NCBI RefSeq assembly: GCF_900114465.1
Contig: NZ_FOTD01000004.1
Span: 62,001 to 126,000 of the forward strand
Origin: Trichococcus palustris
GTDB taxonomy: Bacteria > Bacillota > Bacilli > Lactobacillales > Aerococcaceae
Direction: 5' to 3'
Length of the DNA stretch: 64,000 nucleotides
The notes beneath the pieces are model-generated. The model was given only the letters and a program-made list of their open reading frames with translations. It made no database searches and had not been told where the DNA came from. The translations under genes and the position numbers were made by a program. Positions 10,163-19,774 of the stretch are shown one piece after another (within the stretch, counting starts at the first letter, position 1; every line of letters starts with the position of its first letter).

Positions 10163-11707
10163 ATGAGGATACAAAGAACAAAGAATGCAGGAAGAAATAT
10201 TCTATTTGGAATTATTCTTAAAATTTATCAGGTTATCATGCCTTTTATAATGCGAACTGTTATGATTTATCATATGGGCATACTCTATGCGGGTTTAAAT
10301 AGTTTATTTTCATCGGTGCTACAGGTCTTAAACCTTGCAGAGTTAGGTATTGGTGCTGCTATGATTTATAGTATGTATGAACCTATAGCTAATGATGATA
10401 AGGATAAGATATGCAAATTATTGAATTTATATAGGAAATTATTTCGGTACATAGGGATTGTCGTCTTATGTATTGGATTAGTTCTATTACCGTTTATTCC
10501 TAAAGTAATATCTGGTAAAATACCGGGTGAGTTAAATGTCTTTGTCCTTTATATGATGTATTTGGGAGTAACGATTTTATCATATTGGCTTTTTGCATAT
10601 AAAAATAGTTTGTTATATGCGCATCAAAGGACGGACATCAGTAGCAAGGTAATACTGATTACAAATACTTTTCAGTATATACTGCAATTAATCACCTTAC
10701 TCATTTTTAAAAATTATTATTATTATTTAGCTGTATCGATCATAACACAGGTTACGACTAATATGGCGACTGCAATAATAGTGAACAAGATGTATCCGGA
10801 ATATAAGGCGAGAGGTAAGGTAGATAAGAGTACTTTACAGGAAATTAAAAAGAGTATTCAAGGGCTTGTAACAAATAAGATAGGCGGAACAATACTTAAT
10901 TCTGCTGATACAATTGTTATATCTGCTTTTTTAGGACTTTCTGCTCTGGCAATTTATCAGAACTACTATTTTATAATATCGGCTGTTATTAGTATTGTAT
11001 ATATTATTTATCAGGCATCTTTGGCTGGGATTGGAAATAGCTTGATAATTGAAAACTCAGAAAAAAATTATGCGGATTTTAAAACTATGACCTTTATAAT
11101 ATTTTGGATTGTTAGTTTTTGTAGTAGTGCTATGTTGGTCTTACTTCAGCCTTTTATGAAGATATGGATGGGAGAGAAAAACTTAATAGATTATTCACTG
11201 GTAGTTTGTATGGTAATTTATTTTTTTGTATATGAAATTGATCAACTCATTGGTACATATAAAGATGCAGCGGGAATATGGTATAAAGATAGATATAGAC
11301 CTTTGTTTACTGCGTTACTCAACTTATGCTTAAATCTAATATTAGTTCAATTTATAGGACTTTATGGTGTATTGTTTTCTACTATAATAAGTATGCTAGT
11401 TATAGGAATACCTTGGTTAATTAAGAATTTATTTAATTCTGTTTTTCAAAAAGAAAGCCCGTGGCTCTATACACTGATTATATTCAAATATGCAATTTTA
11501 GCAGTGCTAACAAATGCTACTACGTTTTTTATATGTTCAATTATAAGTGATGAAGGGATTTTATCGCTTTTGTCTAAATTAATATTATGCATTCTTATAC
11601 ACACAATTTTGAATCTTTGCATTTTTTACAAGAACCCAGAATTTAAAAGAACGTGTGTATTGATTAATAAGATGTCTGGTAACAGATTAAGCGTAAGCGC
11701 CAAGTGA
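10163..11707 (+). CDS. Wzx-type polysaccharide flippase
   Basis: A 514-residue, strongly hydrophobic protein with about twelve to fourteen membrane segments, beginning MRIQRTKNAGRNILFGIILK. This N-terminus is typical of polysaccharide-specific MOP-superfamily transporters in Gram-positive capsule loci. It flips undecaprenyl-diphosphate-linked repeat units to the outer face for the Wzy polymerase. It is the last gene of the first locus and is followed by a hairpin and IS debris, so any downstream capsule genes may have been lost. Confidence 0.86.
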   Translation: MRIQRTKNAGRNILFGIILKIYQVIMPFIMRTVMIYHMGILYAGLNSLFSSVLQVLNLAELGIGAAMIYSMYEPIANDDKDKICKLLNLYRKLFRYIGIVVLCIGLVLLPFIPKVISGKIPGELNVFVLYMMYLGVTILSYWLFAYKNSLLYAHQRTDISSKVILITNTFQYILQLITLLIFKNYYYYLAVSIITQVTTNMATAIIVNKMYPEYKARGKVDKSTLQEIKKSIQGLVTNKIGGTILNSADTIVISAFLGLSALAIYQNYYFIISAVISIVYIIYQASLAGIGNSLIIENSEKNYADFKTMTFIIFWIVSFCSSAMLVLLQPFMKIWMGEKNLIDYSLVVCMVIYFFVYEIDQLIGTYKDAAGIWYKDRYRPLFTALLNLCLNLILVQFIGLYGVLFSTIISMLVIGIPWLIKNLFNSVFQKESPWLYTLIIFKYAILAVLTNATTFFICSIISDEGILSLLSKLILCILIHTILNLCIFYKNPEFKRTCVLINKMSGNRLSVSAK

Positions 11708-11728
11708 TCCGATATATACTACAATATG

Positions 11729-11775
11729 AATAGCCCTGCTACAATATGGATATCATATCGTAGTAGGGTTATTTA
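11729..11775 (+). terminator. Hairpin terminator after first polysaccharide operon
   Basis: AATAGCCCTGCTAC pairs with GTAGTAGGGTTATT across a loop of 17 bases (one mismatch or G-U allowed), followed by a weak T-rich stretch. It lies 20 bases after the flippase stop, the expected place to end the operon. Confidence 0.6.
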
Positions 11776-11784
11776 CAGTTTGCT

Positions 11785-11997
11785 TTAATTTCTGGATTTC
11801 AGGGCAAATAATCCTGGAGAAGTTCTGGTTCCTCCTGCGCTGATTATGGATCCTGGCTTCTTAGCGAATGGTCGTTCATTGAATTTTTTTAGTTTCTTTC
11901 CAATTTCATGATTTAAATCTTCAATAGTAAAACGTAAGCCCGCATTCAAAAGACGCATATAAATGATCTGCACCTCCTGGTACGATAAGCGTATCAA
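11785..11997 (-). pseudogene. IS21 IstA C-terminal remnant
   Basis: The frame encodes GLRFTIEDLNHEIGKKLKKF followed by NERPFAKKPGS, which matches the typical IstA C-terminal segment (ELN..I...L..FN.RPF.K.PGSR). The rest of the transposase is absent and the last 18 residues do not look like IstA. It lies outside the left end of the adjacent IS21 remnant, so it comes from a different, mostly deleted copy. Confidence 0.6.
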
Positions 11998-12591
11998 TTT
12001 AAGGAGGTGCTTTTGTCAGCGTCAAGTAGAATTGAACAGTGAACGCCAATTAATTTTGAACACTTTTGCTAATAAACATGCTCCGTCGATGCTTCATACG
12101 GTAGCTGGCTTCATTCATGTGAACGACTTCAGCTCGATGCAGAATACGGTCTAGGATGGCCATTGCGACACTCCCTCATCCCCCAATAACTCTCCCCATT
12201 GGTCGGGACTCTTATTTGAGGTCAAGATAATCGAACTCCGTTCATACAGATGATGGATCAAATGAAAAAACAGGGTAGCTTCCCTTTGGTCCATTGCCAT
12301 ATACATCAAATCATCAATGATTACTAAATCAGACGCTCGGATCCGATTGAGTTGGACCTGCGCTTTTCGCGTGAATTCTTCAGTTTTCAGGAGGGAGAGT
12401 AGTTCTCCCATTGTCACGAACGTCACCTGAAAACCCTTTTGGATGGCTTTCATGCCTAAGGTGTCAACACCGATTCAAAAATGTTGTTTTTCACCGGTTT
12501 AAAAAATGTCGTTTTTCAGCGGTAAGCTGATGTTGGATTTCACCGGCTTCAGCCGAAAAACAACGGGTTTATGTCTTTTTTCACCGGTCGA

Positions 12592-13374
12592 TCAATGTGA
12601 ATCGTCCGGTGTTTTTTTCTTGGAGCGCTGTTCGCGTTCAAGTTTGTAATCTTTCATGCGATAAGAGTTCCCGGTAATCTGGAATACTCTGGAGTGATGG
12701 ATCAAGCGGTCAAGAATGGCCGCTGTCACCGCACTGTCCTGGAAGACATCTCCCCATTTGGAAAAGGGAATGTTGGTCGTCAGGATGGTAGAATGCACCT
12801 CGTGCCTTAGCCGGATCAGTTGGAAGAGGAGGCTGGCCTCTTGTTTGGCAATAGGCAGATAACCTATCTCATCGATGATGAGAAGTTCATAGTTCGCATA
12901 CCGCTTCAAAACCCGTTCGAGTGTCCCTTTTTCATAAGCCGATTGGAGCTTTTGAATCAGTTCATGACAGTTGATGAAGATGGATTTAATGCCTTGATGG
13001 CATGCTTCCACGCCGAGGGCAGTCGCCAGATGTGTTTTCCCGACGCCCGAATTTCCGATGAATATAATATTTTCTGCTTTCTCAAGAAAACCCATGTGCT
13101 GAAGATCCAGAATTTCCTGTCGATTGATGCTTGGCTGAAAATAGAAATCAAAGTCTTTAAGTGATCGGGTAATCGGAAAGCGCGCATTTTCTATAGCACG
13201 TTCCACTTTGCGTTCGGATCGAAATGCCAACTCTCGATTGGTCAATTCCAGAAGGGCTTCAGTGAAGGGAATTGCTTCACGGTTCACTACTTCCTGGTAG
13301 TTGGGGAAGTATTCACGCATTCGAAGTAAGCCGAGTTTCTCAAAATTATTGAGGAGTTGGACATGGTTACTCAT
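12592..13374 (-). CDS. istB: IS21 helper ATPase IstB
   Basis: A 260-residue AAA+ ATPase with Walker A GNSGVGKTHLATALG and Walker B LLIIDEIGYLP. It has the IstB N-terminal helical domain and the typical C-terminal DRLIHHSRVFQITGNSYRMK. IstB assembles on target DNA and remodels it for integration by IstA. Its start follows an AGGAGGTG ribosome site, and it lies 11 bases downstream of istA in the same operon. Length is normal and no lesion is seen, so it may be active. Confidence 0.93.
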   Translation of the reverse strand: MSNHVQLLNNFEKLGLLRMREYFPNYQEVVNREAIPFTEALLELTNRELAFRSERKVERAIENARFPITRSLKDFDFYFQPSINRQEILDLQHMGFLEKAENIIFIGNSGVGKTHLATALGVEACHQGIKSIFINCHELIQKLQSAYEKGTLERVLKRYANYELLIIDEIGYLPIAKQEASLLFQLIRLRHEVHSTILTTNIPFSKWGDVFQDSAVTAAILDRLIHHSRVFQITGNSYRMKDYKLEREQRSKKKTPDDSH

Positions 13375-13385
13375 TGCAGCACCTC

Positions 13386-14609
13386 CTACACGTCATCATA
13401 CTGCGCCAATGAATTTTCAATGAACGCATAGATTTCTTCGTCCTCTTTATGCTTAAACACATCAGACTTCAAGATTTCATAGGCGTCATTTGTATCGTAA
13501 GTATAGGAACGCTTTTTTTCACTAATCGGATGCGTTTGAATCATTTCTCCATTATAATAAATGTGTATGAATGCGGTAGTGAGTCGAATTTCGACTTCCT
13601 CACCGATATATTTAATGGGAACGGAGTACTTACTCGTTCGAAATTGGACCATGGATTCAGTGCTGACGATACGGCGAATATCGTCACAGCTGTATTCAGC
13701 TAACAGTTCAAAATCGAATGCCTGTAGGTGCTCTTTTTCTTGTTCCCATAGGTCGATAGGCCGTTGGCCCGTCGCTTGGGAAACCTCATAATTGAGTTCT
13801 TCGGCTAAGTCATGAACATAATGACTTAGCTCGAGTTCATCATCAAACTCGCCATTCATCACGCGCAACCGTTCGCAGGTTCTAGCCAAAGCCTCCACTT
13901 TTCCTTTGGTTTGGGGCCTGAACGGCCGGCAAGCGATAGGCTGGAAACTCGCATCTTTACTGAAGGCATAGAAAGTGTCGTGAAAGACGACTTTCTTGTA
14001 TTGGGATTTGGCATGATTGACGACTGTTTTCATGTTGTCGAACCAGATTTCTCTTGGTACGCCGCCGGTTATATAAAAGGCATCGTTCAAGCACATGAAC
14101 AGCGTATCTTGCTTTTTCTCGAAAGTCAGTTCCAAGTATTTCATGCGCGAATATCCTAACACATACAGAAAGATATTGAATGTGACGGGACGCCCAGAAC
14201 GCGTGTAAAGGGTCATATTCTCCTTCCAGTCCACTTGCGCCGACAAACCAGGGTTCGTTTCGATCCGAATCGTGGCCTTCTTGGTTTTTATTTGTTTCAA
14301 TGTGCGGCAATAATCACGTAGGATAGTGATTTTCCCTTCGTATCCTCGCCGTTTGAGGAGTGAATAAATCGCTGTAGCAGAACAGCCCTCAGAAACCTTT
14401 TCTTCAATCAGTGTCCGATAAGGATCTAATTTACTTGCCTTCTCCGGTACTGGTTTCCTGGGTTTGATCAGTTCGGGATTCTGTTGTTCCTCAAAGTTTT
14501 TTTTGATAGTGCGCGGATCACAGTCATATTGACGTGCCATCTGTGCGTAGTTTGGTTTGATGTCGTTCATAATATAGAACCTCACTCCTTCTCGAATATC
14601 TTTTCTCAT
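13386..14609 (-). CDS. istA: IS21 transposase IstA
   Basis: A 407-residue DDE transposase. The start MRKDIREGVRFYIMND is preceded by AAGGAGG with 8 bases of spacing; a longer frame adds 15 residues that overlap that site. An N-terminal helix-turn-helix (NYAQMARQYDCDPRTIKK) is followed by the rve catalytic core, with acidic residues in QVDWKEN, IWFDNMKTVV and RPQTKGKVEAL. A Mu-type C-terminal beta-barrel segment comes last. No frameshift is visible. It catalyses cut-and-paste or copy transposition of the surrounding element together with IstB. Confidence 0.93.
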   Translation of the reverse strand: MRKDIREGVRFYIMNDIKPNYAQMARQYDCDPRTIKKNFEEQQNPELIKPRKPVPEKASKLDPYRTLIEEKVSEGCSATAIYSLLKRRGYEGKITILRDYCRTLKQIKTKKATIRIETNPGLSAQVDWKENMTLYTRSGRPVTFNIFLYVLGYSRMKYLELTFEKKQDTLFMCLNDAFYITGGVPREIWFDNMKTVVNHAKSQYKKVVFHDTFYAFSKDASFQPIACRPFRPQTKGKVEALARTCERLRVMNGEFDDELELSHYVHDLAEELNYEVSQATGQRPIDLWEQEKEHLQAFDFELLAEYSCDDIRRIVSTESMVQFRTSKYSVPIKYIGEEVEIRLTTAFIHIYYNGEMIQTHPISEKKRSYTYDTNDAYEILKSDVFKHKEDEEIYAFIENSLAQYDDV

Positions 14610-15385
14610 GCTCATTACCTCCTTGTGTAGATGAGATGAAATAAGTATATTCAAAAAAATGTATGATTTCAGACATTTTTCAAACCGTTGTTTTCCTACA
14701 TTTTACTACCGGCGTTAACACCTAAGGCAATGGATAAGTGCGTTTTCCCCACACCGTTCGGAACAAAAAGATGAGATTATACTGCTGTTCAAGCCAATTA
14801 AGCTCTTGGAGTTGGGTGAGCTGCCGTTTGCTCAGGGAAGTCTAATCCGATAGATTGAATTCCGTCAGTGTCTTGTGATAAGGAAATTTAGCCCATTTCA
14901 ATCGTTTCTGAATACTTTTCTCCTCGCGCTTCCTTAATTCGAAACACACAATTTCCTGCACCAGTTCCCGGTAGGTCCATGAGGCTTGTTCAGCCTTGCG
15001 GAACAGTTCGGGCAACTCGCTGGCAGTTTCCACTGAATACGGCATCGGAAATGGTTCTTTCCTAAGTTAGTTGAAATGTTCAAACCGAGGTATAATAAAA
15101 GAAAAAGGAAAGCGTGATCATTATGCAATGGTTAGTTTCGATGCTAGACTCAGAATTGCTATACCTTTCCCATGAACTTACAGATACGGAAATTATTATT
15201 CAGGTACAGTCCAATCAAAACCATGCGACCTGTCCCTATTGCGGAACGAATTCAACGAAAATTCATTCCCAATATGAACGTGAATTTCATGATCTCTCTA
15301 TTCGAGGCTTGCAGACAAAGATATGCTTACATAACAAGAAATTTTTCTGTATCAACCCAGCTTGTCTGAATATTGCAAATGAATA

Positions 15386-17152
15386 GGTTCTTCCGCAAAA
15401 AGACGTTTTTGATTGTGGAATCAATACATTGTTTTTATAATGAGATTGAATGATGACAGGAGATTATTGAAGAGAAGAGGTTATCATGATGACGTCTGTT
15501 GAACTCAACTTAGAATCGTTTTATCCGATGGACTCTCTGCAACTAATAACGGTGAATGAAGACGAACATGCCATCGTGATTCACTTAAAATCCATTACCT
15601 CTGCCTGTGGGTGCCCGAACTGTCAGATTGTGTCCACTAACTACCACGGTACACATCGACGAACGGTCCAAGATTTACCAATATTAGGTAAAAACGTCCA
15701 GCTGAAGATAACGACCCATGAGTATAGGTGCCTAAACTCCGCTTGTTTTGTCAGTACTTTTTAAGAAAACTTCGTGCACTTTTTAGATGCTCGCAGTCGG
15801 ATGACCGAGCGTTGTCAATCCTTTATTTGCGCTTTAGCCCTTGAAACAAGTGCCGAAGGTTGCGCAAAAATTTGTCATCAAATGGGCCTCAGTATCAGTG
15901 GAGATGCCGTCATCCGGCTATTACTCAGCAAGTATAATGAGCAGGATACGGTTTTTTTTGGTGATACCTCGGAATTGATGACTTTGCTTTTAAGAAAGGC
16001 CATACCTATGGGACCATCCTAGTGGATGAGGCAACGCATATGCCGATTGACCTCTTAGTTGGCCGAGATGGCAGTACGTTGAAAGCGTGGCTCAAACAAA
16101 ATCCTCATATTAAGACCGTCACACGTGATCGTGCGAGCGCTTATGCCAAAGTTCTCTCGGAAGAATTGCCTGATGTGATGCAGATCGTTTTCATCTTCAC
16201 CAGAATCTATTAACTGCCGTTAAAAAAGCGTTAAACCATTCTGTTCCTGCTTCCATTAAAATCTCGCATGATCAGCCAGATGCCCCACCTGAATCTAACG
16301 TAAAAAAAAACGACTGAACTCATTGCACCTGACAAATTCATCCTCAATCCTAAACGCTATCACTTAATTCAACAGATTCAAGAAGCTTTAGCAGAGGGGT
16401 GTTCCAAACGTGAGGTGGCTCGCGGCGATTAGGTATTGGGCGAAGAACAGTTCTCAAATACGCCGAAGGCGACCCAAAGAGATTATCCGAAATTGGATTT
16501 CAATCAGGGACGCTCGGACAGTATTTGGCAGATTGTTTAATCTGCTTCAACCATGGTTTGTCTAAGAAAGAGACTATCCATTATATCAATCATAAAGGGT
16601 GCCACGCTCCTAAGCGAACGATTTATGATTATTTATCTAAAATCGAAACAGCAGCAGAGAGAAAGTTTGCCCTACACGGACATTATAAGCATCGAACAAC
16701 TGAACTTCCCCATCGTCAAGGATCGAAAGGCAGTCAAGCAGACTATGTGACACGGGAGATGATTTTTCATTTTCTTTGGTTCGATGAACCATTAGAGGAA
16801 GCGCACCACGCGTACTTATTTCAACATTATCCGACGTTATACGAAATAAAATCATGTATTCAATCTTTTCGACAAATCTACGAATGTGGGAATATGCCTT
16901 TTTTGTATCTATTCATAGAGAACCACCTAGCCAGCGACATTGTATCATTCAAATCCTTTGCGAAAGGACTTTTAAAGGATATTGAAGCAGTTGAAAATTC
17001 AGTGGCTTCTCCCTTAAGCAACGGTTTTGTCGAAGGCGTAAATAACAAACTAAAGATGATTAAACGAATAATGTACGGTAGAGGAAGTCTCGAACTATTA
17101 CGGGCTAAATTAATGTTGAAAATTTAAGGAAACGTCTTTTTGCGGAAGAACC
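15386..17152 (+). mobile_element. Inner ISL3-family element with 23-bp perfect terminal inverted repeats
   Basis: Both ends read inward GGTTCTTCCGCAAAAAGACG and continue as a perfect 23-bp inverted repeat, the classical ISL3 terminus. The element is 1767 bp and contains one transposase in the + direction, broken by frameshifts. The 8-bp flanks (AATGAATA left, ATTCTGTT right) are not identical, so the expected 8-bp target duplication is missing, suggesting later deletion or recombination between two copies. Confidence 0.85.
15486..17127 (+). pseudogene. Inner ISL3 transposase pseudogene
   Basis: Pieces in successive frames reconstruct one ISL3 transposase. The zinc-finger N-terminus (ACGCPNCQIVSTNYHGTHRR) is at 15486-15764. 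A helix-turn-helix region is at 15774-16022 (CAKICHQMGLSISGDAVIRL). A DDE-region piece is at 16022-16213 (LVGRDGSTLKAWLKQNPHIK, then TRDRASAYAKVL). The C-terminus is at 16525-17127 (SNGFVEGVNNKLKMIKRIMY). At least three frameshifts or stops separate them, so no active product is expected. Confidence 0.85.
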
Positions 17153-18518
17153 ATTCTGTTCGCAATACTCAGCTTGTCCAAAACGGACATTTGCGCAAAG
17201 ATTTGCTTTTATTGCAGATAAAGCTAAAAAAACGACGCGGGTACAAGAAGAAATCTTGAAAGTTGCAATGGAAATAAGTTCCATCTCTGCCTCAAGCTAT
17301 TTGCGAAATCATGATATTGAAGTTAGTAAATCCGTTATTTGTGAATTAGTAAAAAAAAACAACTCTTTCGATAAACTTTGAGGATGTAGCTTGCGTGTGC
17401 ATTGATGATTTTGCACTGTGCAAGCGAATGGACTATGGGACGATTATGATTGACAGCCTTTCTCACAAAGTCATTGATCTGATCCATTCAAGGAGTACGG
17501 AAGACGTAGCCGAATGGTTGAAACTATTTCCCCATCTCATCTTGGTTTCTCGAGATGGGGCCACATTATACAAGAACGCTGTGACCGAAGCCAATCCAGA
17601 CATTCATCAAATATCTGATCGGTTTCACTTGCTAAAAAATTTGACTGACTATGCCAAAAAAGCTATTCAAGCAGTGTGCTGCCATCAAAGGTTATCTTGG
17701 CACCACCAGGAAACGCTATTGAAGTGCCTGTTGATAAAGCAATTGAACATTACACAGCTTCCGATAAACAAAAAATGATACGGGTGGAAGAAGTTCGGGA
17801 GCTAGCGCGTCAGGGCATGTCTCAACGACAAATTTCCCGCTATTGCCATATAAGCCGCCCAGCGGTGAAGAAATATCTAGATCCCACTCTTACCATCAAA
17901 CAACCGTCACAACGGCATGTGCGCCTTCTCGACCCCTTTCGGACAAAAGTCTATGAGGGCATCAAGGAGGGGCATACCATTGCTCAAATCAATGACGAAT
18001 TAAAAAAGCATGGTTACAACGGGAGTCAACGAACCGTTGGTGAATACGTTCGAAAACTGAAAGAAGAACAAATTCAGCAAAAAGATAGCTACTCTGTATC
18101 TCGGCATGCGTTTATTCAGCTTTTATATCAGAAAGAAAGCAAAATTAGCTCAGATAATTTGGCAATTATCTTTGAACTCTATCCGAAATTGCCAGTAATC
18201 ATAGAAACCGTTAAGCAATTTTCTTTTTGTTTATTAAAGGGACATTCTATTTCCCTGTGTTACTGGCTTTCAGAGGTTAAAAATTACGGGATTCCTCAGT
18301 TTAATAGTTTTATTAAAGGTGTATTGAAGGATCTGACCGCTGTCTTAAATAGTACCATCTATCCTTACAATATCGGCCTGGCCGAAGGCCACATCAACAA
18401 ATTGAAACTTATCAAACGGATCATGTATGGTAGAGCCAACTTTGAAACACTAAAAAATAAAGTGCTCTGAAATTCTTTCAACTAACTCAGGAAAGAACCA
18501 TTTTCGATGCCGTATTCA

Positions 18519-18907
18519 CAAAAAAGGTAAATGTGCTTAACCCTAGTGTAATCAACAATCATCCGTTACAGCTCCTTCAACAAAGCTTACAGTATATATT
18601 TTTCAATACCTTGATATGCTGAAACCGTTCGGTTTCGATCTGTATCCTTTATTTCAAAAGCAAGTTGCGGCTGGTGTGGCGTTGGATCAAAAATATTTTG
18701 GTTGTCTAACTGAATAGGAACAATATCGGGCTATCTTTCCATTTGGGTACCTCCGTTATCTATGATAACTGAAGTATAAACGGAAAGACTTCTACTTGAA
18801 ATCTACCTGATTATTTGGCGCTTACTTTTGAAAGACAAAGAAAGCCTTTAAAATTAATTGTATTTCTTTTTAACGAAATATATATACAAATAACAATTTT
18901 ATAAAAA
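18519..18907. other. Intergenic debris right of the IS cluster
   Basis: No intact gene. The + strand can be read as a broken protein-like stretch (for example YLDMLKPFGFDLYPLFQKQ at about 18610-18670) interrupted by stops. It may be another transposase remnant but I do not recognise it. The last 100 bases are AT-rich and could contain the promoter of the next open frame. Confidence 0.35.
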
Positions 18908-19501
18908 GTGTTGCGATTTATATCAAATATGTGTTATTATATCTTTAGAATCCACACAATATTTGACTTGGAAATAGCATATATGATATTCAATATTTAC
19001 TCTATCATTAATGTGATATGGAAAGATAGCCATCCTATTTTCTTTGGTACGCCGGCGTTTTATCAACAGATTTATAGGATATGTCTATATGGGGACTTAA
19101 TGTCAGCTGCAATGGACGAGTATTTTACTTGCAATGTTATGTATGCGTTTTCTGTGAAAAAACAGGGTTCTAAAAATATATTTTACTTGGGGGAAAAACA
19201 CATGGAAATAGTTACAAAATATCTTGGCATCCATAAAGAAGAGAGTACTGTGGCATTACATTACTTAAATTCGGATGAGTTGGCAAGGGAGTATATTTTT
19301 GTGAACGAAAAGGATGCAGAAGACTTCTACAATACGTGCAAGAATTTGGATGAGTTTATGGATCAGGTTCCAGAAGAAAAACGTGAAATTTATCATAACG
19401 AATTGCTTGCAAATTTATTTAAAGAGAAAGAGTATGAATTAAACATATATAATGCTCTGCCCGAAGAAGATTCGAATGAAGAGTTGCATAAAGAGATATA
19501 G
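18908..19501 (+). CDS. Hypothetical protein, start uncertain
   Basis: The open frame is up to 197 residues. The first part is hydrophobic and may be non-coding. A better-supported start is the ATG at 19202, behind GGGGG with about 7 bases spacing, giving an acidic protein of 99 residues (MEIVTKYLGIHKEESTVALH); another ATG at 19099 has a GGGGA nearby. The C-terminal part is rich in Glu, Asp and Asn, with helical heptads. I do not recognise a family. A good terminator follows within 40 bases, supporting a real gene. Confidence 0.5.
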   Translation: MLRFISNMCYYIFRIHTIFDLEIAYMIFNIYSIINVIWKDSHPIFFGTPAFYQQIYRICLYGDLMSAAMDEYFTCNVMYAFSVKKQGSKNIFYLGEKHMEIVTKYLGIHKEESTVALHYLNSDELAREYIFVNEKDAEDFYNTCKNLDEFMDQVPEEKREIYHNELLANLFKEKEYELNIYNALPEEDSNEELHKEI

Positions 19502-19538
19502 AATTCACTTTCTAAAATGATGAATATTTGCGAATACG

Positions 19539-19567
19539 GCTGCTACCAAACGGTAGTGGCTTTTTTT
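19539..19567 (+). terminator. Rho-independent terminator
   Basis: GCTGCTACC pairs with GGTAGTGGC (with G-U pairs) around the loop AAAC, directly followed by seven T. It ends transcription of the preceding hypothetical gene. Confidence 0.8.
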
Positions 19568-19652
19568 GTAAAACGTTTTCGCAGAATGCGGTTAAAAATA
19601 ATGATAGTGATTTCAAATGAGATATAGTAAAATTATAGTTAACAAAAAAATC

Positions 19653-19684
19653 TTGACAGCTACGCAATAGTTAGCGATTTTAAT
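19653..19684 (+). promoter_or_regulatory. Possible galU promoter
   Basis: A perfect -35 TTGACA is followed by an AT-rich stretch with TTTAAT as candidate -10. The spacing of 20 bases is longer than the optimum 17, so the -10 assignment is uncertain. It lies about 90 bases upstream of the galU start. Confidence 0.35.
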
Positions 19685-19774
19685 ACAATAGCTTTTACGT
19701 GAAATAGCAATTTTTTCATTTTCTATAACGTAATCCAGAATTTAATAGATCATAAAAAAGGGAGTTCTTAATCA

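Larger units (their letters stand above)
12462..14720 (-). mobile_element. Complete IS21-family insertion sequence
   Basis: A 2259-bp element with ends TGTCAACACCG (left) and, on the opposite strand, TGTTAACGCCG (right), the TGT...ACA ends of IS21. It is flanked by identical 7-bp direct repeats CCTAAGG (12455-12461 and 14721-14727), within the 4-8 bp range known for the family. Joining the flanks restores istB coding (ATT GCC TTA GGC ATG), so this is a clean insertion. Subterminal repeats TTTTTCACCGGT occur three or more times at the left end, probably transposase-binding sites. Both istA and istB look intact. Confidence 0.9.
12050..15045 (-). pseudogene. istB pseudogene interrupted by an IS21 insertion
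   Basis: On the minus strand the N-terminal part (14842-15045, with RLKWAKFPYHKTLTEFNLSD) is followed by an in-frame stop and a frameshift. The P-loop GKTHLSIALG then runs into the inserted element. On the far side reading resumes with GMKAIQKGFQVTFVT and VIIDDLMYM (Walker B-like, 12151-12453). Another frameshift precedes the C-terminal AILDRILHRAEVVHMNEASY. So this ATPase helper of transposition is dead by three independent lesions, and the insertion split its P-loop region. Confidence 0.75.
12014..15049 (-). mobile_element. Decayed outer IS21-family element (istB end only)
   Basis: A terminal TGTCAGCGTCAAGTAGAATT lies at the left end, in the usual IS21 position about 35 bases beyond the istB stop. 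Inside are the two halves of an istB gene separated by a complete second IS21 element. No istA of this copy remains: beyond 15049 the sequence is an ISL3 end, so the right part was replaced or deleted. The boundaries are inferred from the TGT end and the loss of istB homology. Confidence 0.6.
15114..18470 (+). pseudogene. Outer ISL3 transposase pseudogene
   Basis: The N-terminal zinc-binding part is at 15114-15386 (CPYCGTNSTKIHSQYE then FFCINPAC). After the inner IS, reading resumes near 17156 with CSQYSACPKRTFAQRFAFIA, then frameshifts. A DDE-region piece follows at 17395-17778 (CIDDFALCKR, then LILVSRDGATLYKNAV) and, in another frame, the C-terminal part to 18470 ends IKRIMYGRANFETLKNKVL. 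At least two frameshifts plus the insertion make it inactive. The flanks of the inner IS do not rejoin perfectly, so a few codons were changed or duplicated. Confidence 0.8.
15053..18499 (+). mobile_element. Decayed outer ISL3-family element carrying a second ISL3 element
   Basis: The ends begin GGTTCTTTCCTAAGTTAG (left) and its near-perfect inverse at the right, of the kind found at ISL3-family termini. The inverted similarity spans 43 bp per arm (15034-15076 against 18476-18518, two mismatches) and so continues about 19 bp beyond the expected IS end on both sides. The transposase inside is broken. A second ISL3 element is inserted near the transposase zinc-finger region. Confidence 0.7.

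Noticed and set aside
17676-18470. 264-residue frame as an independent intact transposase
   Set aside because: Only the C-terminal part of an ISL3 transposase; the first codons are out of frame with the real DDE segment upstream.
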